DNA from: Vesta saturnalis
Lineage: Eukaryota; Arthropoda; Insecta; Coleoptera; Lampyridae
DNA length: 64,000 bases
Reading direction: 5' to 3'
Assembly: GCA_036346205.1 (NCBI GenBank)
Contig: JARFJB010000006.1
Location: 265,001-329,000 of the forward strand
Position numbers and translations under genes: made by a program. Of the stretch, positions 10,095 through 21,591 are shown one piece after another. Under the pieces are notes generated by a model that was not told where the DNA came from, made no database searches, and saw only the letters and a program-made list of their open reading frames with translations. Numbering within the stretch: position 1 is the first letter of the stretch; each line of letters opens with the position of its first letter.

Positions 10095-13000
10095 CCTTAT
10101 GACGTCCCGACGAGGATTCAGGATTAGGTGTGTTACGGTTTACTTTCCTCGGTCGTCTCCTTTTCCTGATTGGTGTGTTGGGTACTTCTTCTGTGTTGCC
10201 GTAATATGGGGTGATGTCTGATGTGTGGTAGGTTCCTACTAGTTCGCCGCCTTTTTTATGGCTTATTTCGTACGTTGTGGCTGACTTTTTCTGAAGTACT
10301 CGGTACGGGACATCTCGGCGGGGTGCGAATTTATTCGTCGTTCCCTTTGTTTTGTCGCTCAGGATGTGAGTTTTAATAAGTCGCCAGGCTGGAGATCGGG
10401 TGCCTCTCGGCGAGTTCTATCAGCATATTTCTTCCGTTGCTCCTGTTTTCCCTTTTGTTGCAACCGAGCTTCTCGGATACTTCCGGTTAGCTGCATTAGG
10501 AACGGAGTGATTTCTGGGATGAAGTTCTCTGTCTGTATGATAGATCTTTGGTCGCGAGTGACGTCGTCTGTCGTTCTGAGTTCTCTACCAAATGTTAAAT
10601 AGGCGGCTGTAGTTTGGGTGGATTCGCTTTTGGTTGTGTTCATTGCGAACCGAATGGCTGCTAGAAACGTGGGCCAGGCTGCTGGTTGTTGCCTGGTTAG
10701 TATTGCTAATTGCGTCTTCAAGTCCCTGGTCCTTGCTTGACCCCTAGACAGTGGGTCACATGCTGCATTACCGCGCTTACGAACTGTGTGCCATTGTCGC
10801 TTAGGAGGCGGCGTGGTGTGCCGAACCTTAGGAAGACCTCGTTGATGAGCGTTTGAGCGCATGTAATAACGTCAACCCGTTCGATCGGGAATAGTTCAAC
10901 CCACTTAGAGTTGACATCTTCGACTATGAGTATCCACCGGTGACCCGTGGTTGCTTGCGGGAGTGGTCCGAACAAGTCTACTGCTAACTGTTCGAAGCGT
11001 CTCGTTGATGCTGGCGTTTGGAGAAGGCCGGCGGGCTTAAGGTTGGTTGGCTTGAATTTCTGGCAGTCTGGACAAGTTTTCGTGTAGTCAGTGATAAAGC
11101 GACGCATACCGGTCCAATAGTATCTTTGTGCTATCTTTTGGAATGTTCTTTCGGTTCCATAGTGTCCCGCCGTCGGGGCATCATGATGGTCGGCTAGGAT
11201 AGTTTTCCATTCATGTTGTGGGACTATTTGTTGCGCGTTCTCTGAGTCCGACTCTAGTGCGTATCTGTATAGAACACCTTGGCTCATTAGATATCCCTTG
11301 GGCGTCCAACTTCCGAGATCAGCTCCGTTTGTTTCGAAGCTTTTTATAATCTTTTCTATTTCTCTGTCTTTCAGTTGGTTCTCCCGGATATCTTTGGCGG
11401 ACCTGCGAGGGATGTCAATAGACACAGAACAGATTTCGCACGCGAAGACTTCATATGTTTCGCATGGTGGTCTGGATAGTGCGTCAGCGACTACGTTATG
11501 TTTTCCCGGTGTATACTTGATTATGAGGTCGTATGGTTGTAATATTAGGGCCCAACGGGCCAATATGCCCGTAGGCGCCTTGAGTGACATTAGCCATTTA
11601 AGGGGTTGATGGTCTGTGAGGAGCGTCGCTGGGCGCCCTTCGATGTAACCACGGAATTTTCCTACTGCCCAAACTACGGCTAGTGCTTCCCGCTCCGTGG
11701 TGCTGTAGTTTTTTTCTGCTGAGGTGAGGAGACGACTCGCGTATTCAACCGGACGTTCATCTGTAGTTTCCCCTTGGGATAGGACTGCACCAATTGCGTA
11801 ACCGCTGGCGTCAGTCTTAATGCCAAAATTTAGTTTTGGGTCGGCCTGTCGCAGAATTGATGCTGTGGACAGCTTACTCTTTAGCGTCTGAAAGGCCTGG
11901 CGTTGTTCTTCTCCCCATTTCCACTCTGCGTTTTTCTTCATGAGTGACGACAGTGGACGGGAGGTGGCGGCGTAACCTTCTATGAATCTTCTGTACCATG
12001 AGCACATTTGTAGAAAGGATAAAAGGCGTTTTGTGTCGCGAGGTTCCGGCAAGTTGGTGATAGCGGCGACCTTTTCCGGGTTGACGTGTAGGCCGTTATT
12101 GGTCAGGATGTGCCCAAGGTATTGTACGCGTTCGCCGAAAAGCACGCACTTGCTTCTAGGGAGTTTGAGTTTAAAACTGTTCAATCGCTAGAATACTATA
12201 TCTAAGTCTTCAAAATGTTTGTCCTGTGATTCTGACAACACAATTATATCGTCTAGATAAGCCAGAACTGTTATTCCCGATAATCCCGCACGAAACCGGT
12301 CGATTAGCCGTTGGAAGGTTGCTGGAGCATTTCGTAGTCCAAAGGGCATACGGTTGAATCAGTATAGGCCAAAAGGGGTAATGAAGGCAGTCTTGTCTTT
12401 ATCGCGTTCCCGAATTGGTACCTGCCAGTAGCCGGCTCGCAAATCCATAGTAGACAGAACAGCTGCCTTGGCGGCGTGGAGATCATCCATCCACGGGAGG
12501 GGATAATGGTTGCCGGAGGTGATACTGTTTAATCTTCGGTAATCGACGCAGACTCTTACTTCTCCATTCGGTTTTGGGACCATTACCACTGGGGCAGCCG
12601 AAGCGGACTCGCATTCCTCGATGATTCCCTCAAGGAGCATCTTGTCGATCTCGCCTTTGAGTTTTTCTTGTTTGACGGGTGTCATTCGTTATGGCGGCGT
12701 GGCTAGTGGTATGTGATCACCGGTGTCGATTCGCTGTTCAGTGTGTGGCGTGGCTTCTCCCCCTGCTGCGAATGTGAGAGAGTGTTTGTTTAGGAGGGTG
12801 GAAAGCCTTGCTTTGTCGTTGTGCCCAAGGGCGGTGGCTTCGTCTGCCCTTGGAGCCAGGTCTTCGATTTGAATCATTTGGAAGTTGATCGTGCGTGGCC
12901 TCTTTTTCTTGGGCCAGTACGGGGATATTGCTTCACGCGGGAGAGGTGGTAGGTCCGAGAACGGTGAGAGGGCGTCCGCGAATATTTCGTCGATTGTTCT

Positions 13001-13593
13001 TGTAATGTCCGGGTCCCGTGGAGGTGGCGTTGTTCTTCGCGGAGGCGTCTCGAGACCGAACAAGGTCTGCATCTTCTGTGACAGTGCTCTGGGATCGTTA
13101 GGCTCCAGCTCGGGTCAGATCGGAATTGGCCGGTGGACGTCTAGACTGATCTGAGTCAGCTGGTATGGTTTCGGCAGAACCCAAGAGTGGGTTCGGGTCT
13201 AAAGGTGTGCCACTCTCCCGGTTGGTCGGCAAAGCTCCATTGGTTGGCAGCGGTATCTAAGACGAGTTTAGCACTACGCATGAAGTCTATGCCTAAGAGG
13301 GTTCTATTTTGCGCACTTAGTAGTACAATAAAATCTGTTTTAATTACCGGTTCATGAGTCGCACACCACTGTAGTTTTAGCACTTGCTGGGGGCGTGCTT
13401 CACCGTCCGCGAGTATTACGTTTACGTCCTGTGGGGTGAACACACATTTAAGTCTTTGTAAATGTTCATACAATGTCTTTCCTGCGACATTTTGTTTTGC
13501 TCCGGTGTCAAGGTATGCACCACCCACAGAGTCACCAACGCGAATTGTAACGACCGGTCTCGCGCTCGAGACGTCGTAAGTTTCCGCGTTCAC
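10090..13593 (-). pseudogene. Gypsy 1 pol: protease, RT, RNase H, integrase
   Basis: The protease (13593-13156) has the active-site motif YLDTGAKQNVAG and a later LLGIDFM. The RT N-terminal half (13072-12359) has VCVDYRRLNSI and STMDLRAGYWQVPI. After a break at about 12358 the YLDD box lies near 12262. The longest intact piece (12184-10718) carries the RT end, RNase H (KTDASGYAIGAVLSQ, then TDHQPLKWL), an integrase HHCC-type zinc region (H...H...CPDCQKF) and the integrase core (AVDLFGPLPQATTG, LLSDNGTQFVS). A frame change near 10720 leads into 10862-10359, then the C-terminal tail to about 10090 (DITPYYG). Lesions include a stop at about 12685 and frame changes at about 12358, 12185 and 10720. 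Confidence 0.93.
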
Positions 13594-14433
13594 GAGAAAA
13601 AAATCCGGCGTCTTTCACTGATGTCGCGCACTTGGAGCAGTTGCCTCTAATTACACCGGGTTCGCCGCACCCGAAGCAGCTGACAGTTGGCTTTGGCGTG
13701 AGGGCAGCGTTTTGTTTCTGAGGTGCCACGGCTTCAGCCTTGATTTTTTTCCGGCATTCGTCCTTTGAATGGCCAGGTATTCGGCAATACGCACACCTCA
13801 GTTTCTTGCTTACCAAATTTCCGTGAGGTTGGCTCTTTGTTTCGTTTTTTGTAATGTGCTCAAGTTTCCGGAGTTCGTCTAGGAGTTCGTGAAACGTACT
13901 GAATTATGTAAGAGGTACTGCTTTTCAAGTTCTCCGGTTTAGGGTAGCGTAGACCATATCTACCTGGAATTCTTCAATAGGTCTTGTCGCTTTCGGAAGC
14001 TTTGCAATTATAGCACGTTTTTCCGCGATGAAGAGTTCCGTTACCTGGTTTTACTCTTGTTCTTTAGAGAAGAATTCTCTAAGGAGCACGTGCGTGGGTT
14101 GGTCCTGTCCGTACGTGGCTTTAAGCGTTTGCACCGCTTGGGCCCATGTAGGGGTGGTATCTTTCACGCCTTGCCACCACGTTAACGCAAGGCTCTTCGA
14201 ACAGCATCGGAAGTCCCTTCACTGCATTCTCATCTGAAACGGCCTCACATTCTTTAAAAATGCACACGGCGTCGATGAAGGGCGTGGACGTCGGTTTTTC
14301 CGTTGAACCGCGTTTTGCATTTCGTGAGTGATCCCCCTGCCGTGTTTCCTGGAAGCATTTTTACCCCGATTGTCTCAATGAGTTTCTGTAGTTGTTCCAT
14401 TGATATTTGAATTGGGGCTGTTGCTTCCGCCAT
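13532..14433 (-). pseudogene. Gypsy 1 gag, broken
   Basis: The probable start is the ATG at 14433 (MAEATAPIQISMEQLQ), about 50 bases inside the primer-binding site. Frameshifts interrupt the middle. The C-terminal piece (13816-13532) has two zinc knuckles, CAYCRIPGHSKDEC and CFGCGEPGVIRGNC, the second with a Gly-to-non-canonical arrangement. Gag would form the particle and bind RNA. Confidence 0.82.
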
Positions 14434-14482
14434 TTTCCTCGATTTACTTCTTGTCTCAATTTTGATTGAGAGTTTTTTCTTT

Positions 14483-14500
14483 TTGTTTCGCTGGGCGCCA
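14483..14500 (-). promoter_or_regulatory. Primer-binding site of Gypsy 1
   Basis: The minus strand reads TGGCGCCCAGCGAAAC two bases inside the 5' LTR end. It starts TGGCGCC, as in elements primed by the 3' end of a host tRNA. The tRNA identity is not determined here. Confidence 0.75.
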
Positions 14501-14502
14501 CT

Positions 14503-15354
14503 TGTAAGGCTGGTATGAGGTGGTAATTTATTCTACAAACACTTACACAAGTATAATAATCCAAAAGATTAAAAGTTGTTACAAGAGGTCATAGTCATAA
14601 CAAAAGTCTTAGGTTGTAGCACACACTAGCACTCGCGAAGGATGCGGTGAATACTCGCGTCTGTGGCCGGGGTTTGGCCGGAAGGTGTTCAGAAGAATCG
14701 TCCTCAAAGCACTACTTCTCGTAAACAGTAATACGGGTCCTACTTCTTACGGTTAGATCTCGTGATGGTCGTTCGGCTCAATTCGTTCTTACTAAAAGAA
14801 GCGATCCGGACTGAGGATCATCTGGTATGGAAAAAAAGGAAAAGGCCACGTATTTCATTCCCGGGCTGCTCGAGATTTCCGAGCTCCTTCAGCCACAATC
14901 ATGGATTCCCAGCATACATACATACATTACGTATATATGTATGGTGGGATTAAGGATGGGTGTGGTCAGGATAGGATCGGAAGGAACGGAGTTAGGGTTC
15001 TGAGGGGGAAAATACTACCCCAGCATTCGCCTAAGCAGCCGCACATGGTGTGCATATACGCAGTGACCATGCCGCTACATGTGTATGAGGAAAACCCCCT
15101 GAAAAAACCTCATACAAGGTAGACGCTAACGGGAATCGAACCCATTACCTCCCGAATGCTAGGCAGGTCGTGTCACCACTACGCTACCAGCTCGGTTTTG
15201 GTATGGCAGGTGCGTAAGATTATAACCAATTATGTTTCCATCTACGACTTTTAACGTGTGGTGCCATCTGGTAACGTCTGTACAACTTAGTGTATGTGTA
15301 TGTATATGTGTATGTTGGGGTGCCTAACTATTAGGCGTTGCTGGGTCCGTTACA
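14503..15354 (-). repeat. 5' LTR of Gypsy 1, interrupted by a SINE
   Basis: The same sequence as the left LTR, but split after CTCAATTCGT (about 14786) and resumed at GCGTAAGATTATAACC (about 15212). The inserted DNA is the SINE at 14831-15198 plus about 45 extra bases on its left that I cannot assign. Confidence 0.92.
14831..15198 (-). mobile_element. tRNA-derived SINE, copy A
   Basis: On the minus strand the head has an A box TAGCGTAGTGG (15177-15187) and a perfect B box GGTTCGATTCC (15132-15142), both matching pol III consensus. The body continues through CTTGTATGAGGTTTTTTCAG and ends in a T-rich tail near 14831. It is flanked by TGGTATGG on both sides (14823-14830 and 15199-15206), a target-site duplication of LINE-mediated integration. 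Copy B is at 23939-24291 on the plus strand. Confidence 0.9.
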
Positions 15355-15544
15355 CTGTATTATTATTCTGTATGATGTTTAAATATATTATTTACGCAGG
15401 AACCTTCTAAAAAAGCAATTAAAATATTCTGGGCACAAGAACCTGTTCCAACAAGATACAACAACATATTAGCATATTTTTTTACGTCTGTTCTTAAATT
15501 AATAAGTATTACAGATTACATGTTTTTGAACCTGCGCAAGCAGA

Positions 15545-16400
15545 AGTAACTTGAAAACCACTTTTTCAGGCTTGTATTATTGGAGCCAAAACATAAAAGC
15601 TCCACCTCATAAATGTTCGAAAAACTGGGATGATTCATCTACTTCCATGAAATCAGAACTAATTTTTCCAAAAAATTTGCTTAGAGAGACCTTACGGGAA
15701 AACAATAGTCTGCAAAATAGAATGGGTCAACCATCTTCTTAGAAATTATTGTACACATTTGCGGGAGCTGTCAAAAAATCCAGGACTAAGAAAAATTTTG
15801 TGCAACAGAATTTTAAAGTTGCTAGTGGGAATCAAGTCTGCTATAAATTGCCATAGGAAAACACCAACGAAACTCATGAAAACATGAAGCAACTAACAGC
15901 AGACATTAGAAACTCCCCTTACCACATATTTAGTGGACATTTAAATTGTGCGAATTATTTTTGTAAAGAAGATAGAAACAATACAAATTATATAACAGAA
16001 ATGGAAGAATGTGGACTAATGGACGATATATTAACTACAGGCAATAAATTAGCTCAAAATGACCATAGTTTATTGTTAAACATGACTAATAACCTGCAGA
16101 AACATACCATTCTGTAGTGGCTAAGTTAGTTGGAGGAAAACGGATCAATTTTTACTGCTGCATTTCCTTTAATAAAAAGGAGAACTATATACCAACTCTA
16201 TATAAAAGCATTTCAAAAAGTGGTCCTGGAATTCACACACAAAGATTAATTACTCAAATGAGTAAACGTAGATGGATAAGAAAATCTAGGGGCCCTGAAT
16301 TTAAAAAAAAACGTACTAGTTTCGCACCTAAAGACAAGCACTATCGGCTAGAGTGTAAGGATGACGATAACAACGATGACACCTGGGAACGAAGAAAATA
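15545..16400 (+). pseudogene. MULE-like transposase domain, broken
   Basis: The plus-strand frames 15551-15742, 15884-16117 and 16117-16401 form one eroded protein. The stretch CSKNWDDSSTSMKSE fits the catalytic-domain start of insect Mutator-like transposases (CKNW.SSTAMES type). Next come MKQLTADIRNSPYHIFSGHL with NCANYFCKED (a His/Cys-rich segment), then VGGKRINF, all characteristic blocks of the insect MULE family that is fused to a YqaJ domain. The recognition is from remembered family patterns, not a search. Stops and frameshifts at about 15740-15880 and 16117. Confidence 0.65.
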
Positions 16401-16407
16401 GGAATTT

Positions 16408-16945
16408 TTGAATACTTTACCAAAACCAAAATATATACCTAACATTCAATTAGCTACTAGAGGCCAGCACAATAATGATCTGTGGAAAGAATATGGCAGT
16501 AATATGCTTACAGATTTAAATTTTGGAACCGTTTGTAAATTACGCAAAACAACAGATCCAAAAAAAAAACTGTCCAAAAAAATATTATTTTTAAGCTTTT
16601 ACGGATCTGCTGCTACAAAATGGGGGAAAGATCACGAATTTATTCCCAAGGAAGAATTTCAAAAAAAATTCGAGAAAACGGTACAAGAATGTGGAATGTT
16701 TATTCATTCAAATTATCCGTACTTAGGGGCAAGTATTGAAATTAAATGTCCATATCCTTGTGCCTAATAGACACCAGAAATGGGAATCGAAGAAAAAAAA
16801 TTAAATATTTAATTCATAAAGATGGTCAAATTAAATTAAAAAGAAATGATAATTATTACTATCAGGTACAAGGACAACTTGGTATAACGAAAGCCAAATA
16901 TTGTTATTTTGTCGTTTGAACCCCGTTAGGAATGTTTGTTAGGTG
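16408..16945 (+). pseudogene. YqaJ/lambda-exonuclease-like recombinase domain
   Basis: Bases 16408-16767 encode a domain with ATRGQHNNDLWKEYGSNMLT, FGTVCKLRK and HSNYPYLGAS, the pattern of YqaJ viral-recombinase-type nucleases (PD-(D/E)XK fold) found after MULE domains in insect TEs. The usual ...YLGASPDG motif is altered here to YLGASIEIK. After a frame change the domain continues in 16800-16920 (KLKRNDNYYYQVQGQLG, then KYCYFVV), the strand containing the QxxxQ helix of this fold. It directly follows the MULE domain, as if once one polyprotein or two adjacent ORFs. Confidence 0.72.
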
Positions 16946-17362
16946 TTGAACCCAAATTAGTAGATTTTTATTTAAAATATTTACTAAAACAAATTGTTAA
17001 AAAAAAGCCAGTGTAATTCTATTTAAATTTTTTGAGACATTGTTATATGGAAATCTTTTTACATATTTTATTTTTTATTCTAAATGTCCTATTTACTTCG
17101 ACTTATGTTTATTTCTTTTCATTTTTATTTTTCTATTAAAATTTCGTAGATATTCTTAAATTTTGATAAGAGAAAGTACGGATTGTTCTAAAAATATACA
17201 CATAAGAAAAATATAAAAGGGACCTGTCTATTTAGTACGTATTGTTTAGTCTTTCAAAACCTTTTTTATGTTGATATATCTATGGTTATATATTTTGAAC
17301 AAGAAACATGGTTTGAAATTTTATGTAAATTGAATTACCAGTTTTTTTTAACCCTAGCTTTA

Positions 17363-17365
<3 letters not shown>
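16946..17365. other. Unassigned AT-rich DNA downstream of MULE-YqaJ
   Basis: No coding similarity seen. It probably contains the 3' end of the MULE-YqaJ element; no clear terminal repeat partner was found. Confidence 0.4.

Positions 17366-17410
<45 letters not shown>
17366..17410. repeat. (TA)n microsatellite
   Basis: About 22 TA units abut the CAGGGTGTCC terminus of the next element. Confidence 0.9.
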
Positions 17411-17412
<2 letters not shown>

Positions 17413-18017
17413 GGTGTCCAGTTTAAGATGAAATACATGGGGATATTGGAAACCGTTAGAGACACGAAGATGGTTAAATGGAGAAAAAGTTGCGTCATTA
17501 TATGCCCAAGAAGTAACCATGGTTACATGTCAAAAAATCCCTTCCATTTACTAGACACAGGGTGATAACTGAAAATATGCGTTTTCTAAAAATCGCTATA
17601 TCTTGTTTCTTGCAAGAGATACATCCACGATTTTGCAGGATGGGGTAACAGGTAGCGAGGATTTCAAAAATGATTTTGAAAAAAATCTAGGCCTACTAGA
17701 TTTTGAGATAATGCACGCAACTTTCGATTTTCTTATGGACGCCATATTGGATTTTTGCATTTTTGAATTCTTCATAAAAAATGCTTTTCAACCATATATC
17801 ATATGTTTATAATCTGCCAATGAGAAAGTGTCAAATTACACAATTAAATTTATATCAAAGCAACCTTGACATATTATGTATTTTAATTAAATGAAAATTA
17901 ATCTACAAATTAAACTAACTATTGAGAACAATATTATTGATTATTAACATAAATCATAATAATAAAAGTGACAAAAAACAACAAAAATAAAATTTAATAT
18001 TATACTGAATTTTACTA

Positions 18018-19082
18018 TTAATTAATCAAATGCTCGAATAAACCTCCATTCTCCTGCAAACACCATCTGCATCGAGTTAGCACTGCATCACAAGAGTTCC
18101 TTATCATCTCCGGGGTAATTTTATTAACAGCTTCGATAACTGCATCACGTAATTCGTCCTCATTGTTATACGACTTTGAATAAACTTCGTTTTTAAATAG
18201 CCCCACACAAAGAAATCAATGGGAGAGAGATCAGGAGTTCTGGCCGGCCATCTTATTGGTCCCTGGTTTCCTATCCATCCATTAGGATATTCCATATTTA
18301 GGAAATCTGTAATAATATGGGCACTATGTGCAGGAGCCCCATCCTGTTGGAAAATCATATTTCTTACTGTAGCAAGAGGGAGCCCCATTATCCTTTCCGC
18401 TATTTGAGTTTGCAACAGGTTTAGATAGGTAGCAGAGGTCAAGTTCTCGTGATAAAAAAAGGGCCAATAATATGGGTACCAACAATACCTAACCAGACAT
18501 TAAATCCCCACTTTTTGGTCCGACCAATAGTGGGTATTTTTCCTATTAAATAGGCCACAATTTGTGAATCTGCTCTCATCAGACCACAAAATATTCTTGG
18601 TAAAGTCTGGATTTTCATTACATCGTTGGATAAACCATTGACTAAATTCCATCCTTCTTACATGATCCCCTTCTCGCAGCCCTTGGACCGGTCTTTCACG
18701 ATAAGGATGGTATTTATTACGTTTCAATATTACTCCCGCTATTGATCGGGCAACTCCTACGTTGCTTTCAATTTAACGTAAGGATAAGCGGGCATTTTCA
18801 ACTACAGCTTGTAATACAAGATTTTCATTGTTTTCGTTACTATTTCTGTTTCTTTACCTTAATGAAACTACCATGATTTATTAAATTGTCACGTATGCGG
18901 CTAAACATGCTTCTTCCTGGTTGGCGTCTCTCAGGATAATCATGAAAATACATCCCCGCAGCTCTGTCACTATTTCTCCTACAGAGAATGAAACATTCTA
19001 ACATATCGTATTTTTCACTATTTGAAAACGAGTTCATTTTTGGCTTATAACAGAACGTCAAAATTAAATGACGTTTGTACAA
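18018..19082 (-). pseudogene. DUF4817-type DDE transposase, copy 2
   Basis: The N-terminal piece (19082-18840) has NSFSNSEKYDMLECF with YPERRQPGRSMFSRI, the DUF4817 helix-turn-helix. The middle (18727-18500) has WSDESRFTNCGLFNRKNTH with the first catalytic Asp. The C-terminal pieces (18442-18104 and 18206-18018) have QQDGAPAHSA and WPARTPDLSPIDFFVWG with the second and third acidic residues. The end is CDAVLTRCRWCLQENGGLFE. Frameshifts separate the pieces near 18800, 18470 and 18180. It is better preserved than copy 1 and shows what the ancestral protein looked like. Confidence 0.85.
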
Positions 19083-19188
19083 ACGTAACTAACTATGGTA
19101 ATTCAATTGCTTATAAACATGTCAAAGGTGTCAGCGCCTATTATTCTCTTGCAATAATTGAATAGACGGTTGATTGGCAAAGGCCTAG

Positions 19189-19600
19189 TTTGATATAAAT
19201 TTAATTGTGTAATTTGACACTTTCTCATTGGCAGATTATAAACATCTGATATATGGTTGAAAAGCATTTTTATGAAGAATTCAAAAATGCGAGATGATAA
19301 GGAACTCTTGTGATGCAGTGCTAACTCGATGCAGATGGTGTTTGCAGGAGAATGAAGGTTTATTCGAGTATTTGATTAATTAATAGTAAAATTCAGTATA
19401 ATATTAAATTTTATTTTTTGTTGTTTTTTGTCACTTTTATTATTATGATTTATGTTAATAATCAATAATATTGTTCTCAATAGTTAGTTTAATTTGTAGA
19501 TTAATTTTCATTTAATTAAAATACATAATATGTCAAGGTTGCTTTGATATAAATTTAATTGTGTAATTTGACACTTTCTCATTGGCAGATTATAAACATA
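19189..19600. repeat. Two stacked inverted copies of the transposon 3' end
   Basis: The first copy (19189-19290) and the second (19291-19600) both include the ATTTAATTGTGTAATTTGAC block. The second also includes the last codons of the transposase on the plus strand. Divergence from the left arm is only a few percent, so the rearrangement is recent relative to the coding decay. Confidence 0.88.
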
Positions 19601-19619
19601 AAATGTGCTACGTACCATT

Positions 19620-20606
19620 TTTTAAACCACGTATTCGTAGTGGCCGTTATTCACACTGAACGCAGTTTTTTCTATGGATTCTTGATTCATCTCAATTTGG
19701 TGAAACCCTTGTGCAAGATCAAGAGTTGAAAAATACATACATTTTCCTAAATTTTCCAATATCTCATCTATTCGTGGAAGTGGGTATTCGTCTTCAATAG
19801 TTTTCTCAAGTTTTCTGTAATCTATTACTAGTCGCCATTTCTTTTTTCCGCTGTTATCTAATTTTTATGGTACTATTCAAACTTTGATGTCTAATAATTT
19901 TTGTATCTGATTCTGAATGTCTGTTTTTAGGTTATAAGGGTATCTGTACGATTTACAATAAATTGGTTCACCGTCTACAGTTCTAATTTTATGCTTCACT
20001 GCTTAGTAAATGTTAAATCAGATTTTTCATTGTAAAAAATGTTTTTATATTTCTTACAAAGTGCAATTATTTCTGTTTTTCTTCGAAATTTAAATGTTTT
20101 GTTCTGATTATATTAGGTACATCAAAATCCGTAAAACAGTGTTGAACTTTTTCGTTAATTTCTACATTTATTATTGGTTCTACATCTAATTGTTGAATAA
20201 AATTAACTTCTTTTTGTTCATTGGTATGAAAATGTTTTCTAATTGTGTTTCAGGAATAATTACGAATCCTTCTTCAACGCTGGCTGGTATACTAATAAAA
20301 TTACTAACTGTTTGTCTAAATGGTTTGAAATTCTTCGGATTTAGTTTAAAAATCTATTTCTAAGGTACGACTACAATAATCTATTTTTGCTCCTGACCGC
20401 AGAAAATCTTTACTGCCTATGAGTGCATCAAATCTATCGTGACAATCCAAAACATGGAAATCTATATAATTTTTTATTCCAAATTCATCTAATAGAGGAT
20501 ATCTAATGTTCTCGTCGCTTGATATTGCATTATTTAAACTTTTGACTGTAAACGGTTTCTTAAAACTATGATTTTGGAAAAATTCGCAAGCTGGTTTTAT
20601 GTTCAT
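19620..20606 (-). pseudogene. Gypsy 2 protease and RT N-terminal half
   Basis: 20606-20346 carries the protease-like stretch FHVLDCHDRFDALIGSKDF. After stops, 19860-19640 encodes RT blocks LVIDYRKLEKTIEDEYPLPR and FSTLDLAQGFHQIEM. The frame is lost before the YxDD box, so the copy is 3' truncated. Confidence 0.82.
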
Positions 20607-20693
20607 AATTGAATTTGAGGCTATCTATTAATACTTTATAATTAAGACTAGGTATGGTAATGAAAGGTAATTTTGGTTTACTCGTTAATGAAT

Positions 20694-21591
20694 TTATGTC
20701 AAGATTTGTGGTTCCGAGGCTTCTATACGAAAATTTTCTGATGATCCCTGAAAATCTTCATCAGACTCAAAACTTTGATTTGATTCAAAAGTTTCATGAC
20801 TTTCTTCTACATTAAATAATTTCTTCAGAATGAAAGTTTCTTGGTACAGTTGATTGAAAATGACTTCTAGGATTATTATTATTGTTTTGTGAATTATTTC
20901 TAGGGTTATTATTTTGAAAATTATTTCTAAAATTATTATTCCGAAAATTATTATTATAATTTCTATTTGTGTGGAAATTGACATAGGGGTTGGTTTGACT
21001 TCTAATCTCTTTCCAAATACTTCACTATTAGAGGGGTATCTTGTGCTAAATACTGGCCTACTTGTAATATTAATTGGTCCCCGAGGGAATTCATTTGGTG
21101 GTTTATAATTATCATTATTTCTGATTAAAATGAAATGAAGGGTTTGAGAACTTTGAGTAAGTATTATTGGGTGTTGCATTCCTTTGTTGAAATTGATTTT
21201 TGTGAAATTGATTATTAGGAGTTCGTTGCCGCATAAAATTGGTTTGTTGTTTATAGTTATCGTAATCTCTTAATTTGAATAGGCAATCGTCTAATGAATT
21301 TACTATTTTATACATAATGAATGAATGATATGGTTCAAGTAATCCTGCAAGATACGTGGCTAAAGCTTTTTTTTTAATGTACTAATTTTAATTAGTTCAT
21401 AATATTGATCATATGTTTCATTTTGTAATTGATAGCACGGTACTAAATGGTTTTCTAACAAATTTTCATTTCTACTATCACCAAAGCGATTAATTAATGT
21501 CTTTTTTACTTGTTTATTTTTTTGAAACAGTATTCCTTGAATTAATTAAACTAGGTAATTCTATTGGTGATCTATCTCGCGAATAACTCAT
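20694..21591 (-). pseudogene. Gypsy 2 gag, broken
   Basis: The likely start is the ATG at 21591 (MSYSRDRSPIELPSLIN). Several frameshifts follow. The pieces 21315-21115 and 21179-20694 are Asn/Gln/Phe-rich, as in gag C-termini of this Gypsy group, with no intact zinc knuckle visible. The 20880-20960 stretch is a degenerate TTATTATTNTGAAAATTATT-type tandem repeat that inflates the Ile/Asn content. Confidence 0.6.

Larger units (their letters stand above)
9656..15354 (-). mobile_element. Ty3/Gypsy LTR retrotransposon 1, complete with both LTRs
   Basis: Both LTRs begin TGTAAGGCTGGTA and end GGGTCCGTTACA (9656-10078 and 14503-15354, the second enlarged by a SINE). The element is flanked by the 4-base duplication CTGT (9652-9655 and 15355-15358), showing a single integration. 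Read on the minus strand, the order is 5' LTR, primer-binding site, gag, protease, RT, RNase H, integrase, polypurine tract, 3' LTR, the Ty3/Gypsy order. No envelope frame is seen. Several frameshifts and stops in gag and pol make it defective. Confidence 0.95.
17411..19600 (-). mobile_element. DUF4817/mariner-like DNA transposon, copy 2, with duplicated inverted end
   Basis: The left terminus starts CAGGGTGTCCAGTTTAAGAT next to a TA run. The interior encodes a minus-strand transposase. On the right, the element ends in two stacked inverted copies of its left part: 19189-19290 is the reverse complement of 17757-17859, and 19291-19600 is the reverse complement of 17801-18110. No outer CAGGGTG terminus is visible on the right, so the true right end is lost or rearranged. 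Confidence 0.85.

Noticed and set aside
15130..15190. tRNA-like sequence with perfect A and B boxes, considered as a tRNA gene
   Set aside because: It is the head of a dispersed SINE with target duplications; acceptor stem and anticodon arm pairing are not convincing.
9656..15354. Whether Gypsy 1 is an errantivirus with an envelope gene
   Set aside because: The pol tail runs directly into the polypurine tract and 3' LTR; there is no room for an envelope frame.
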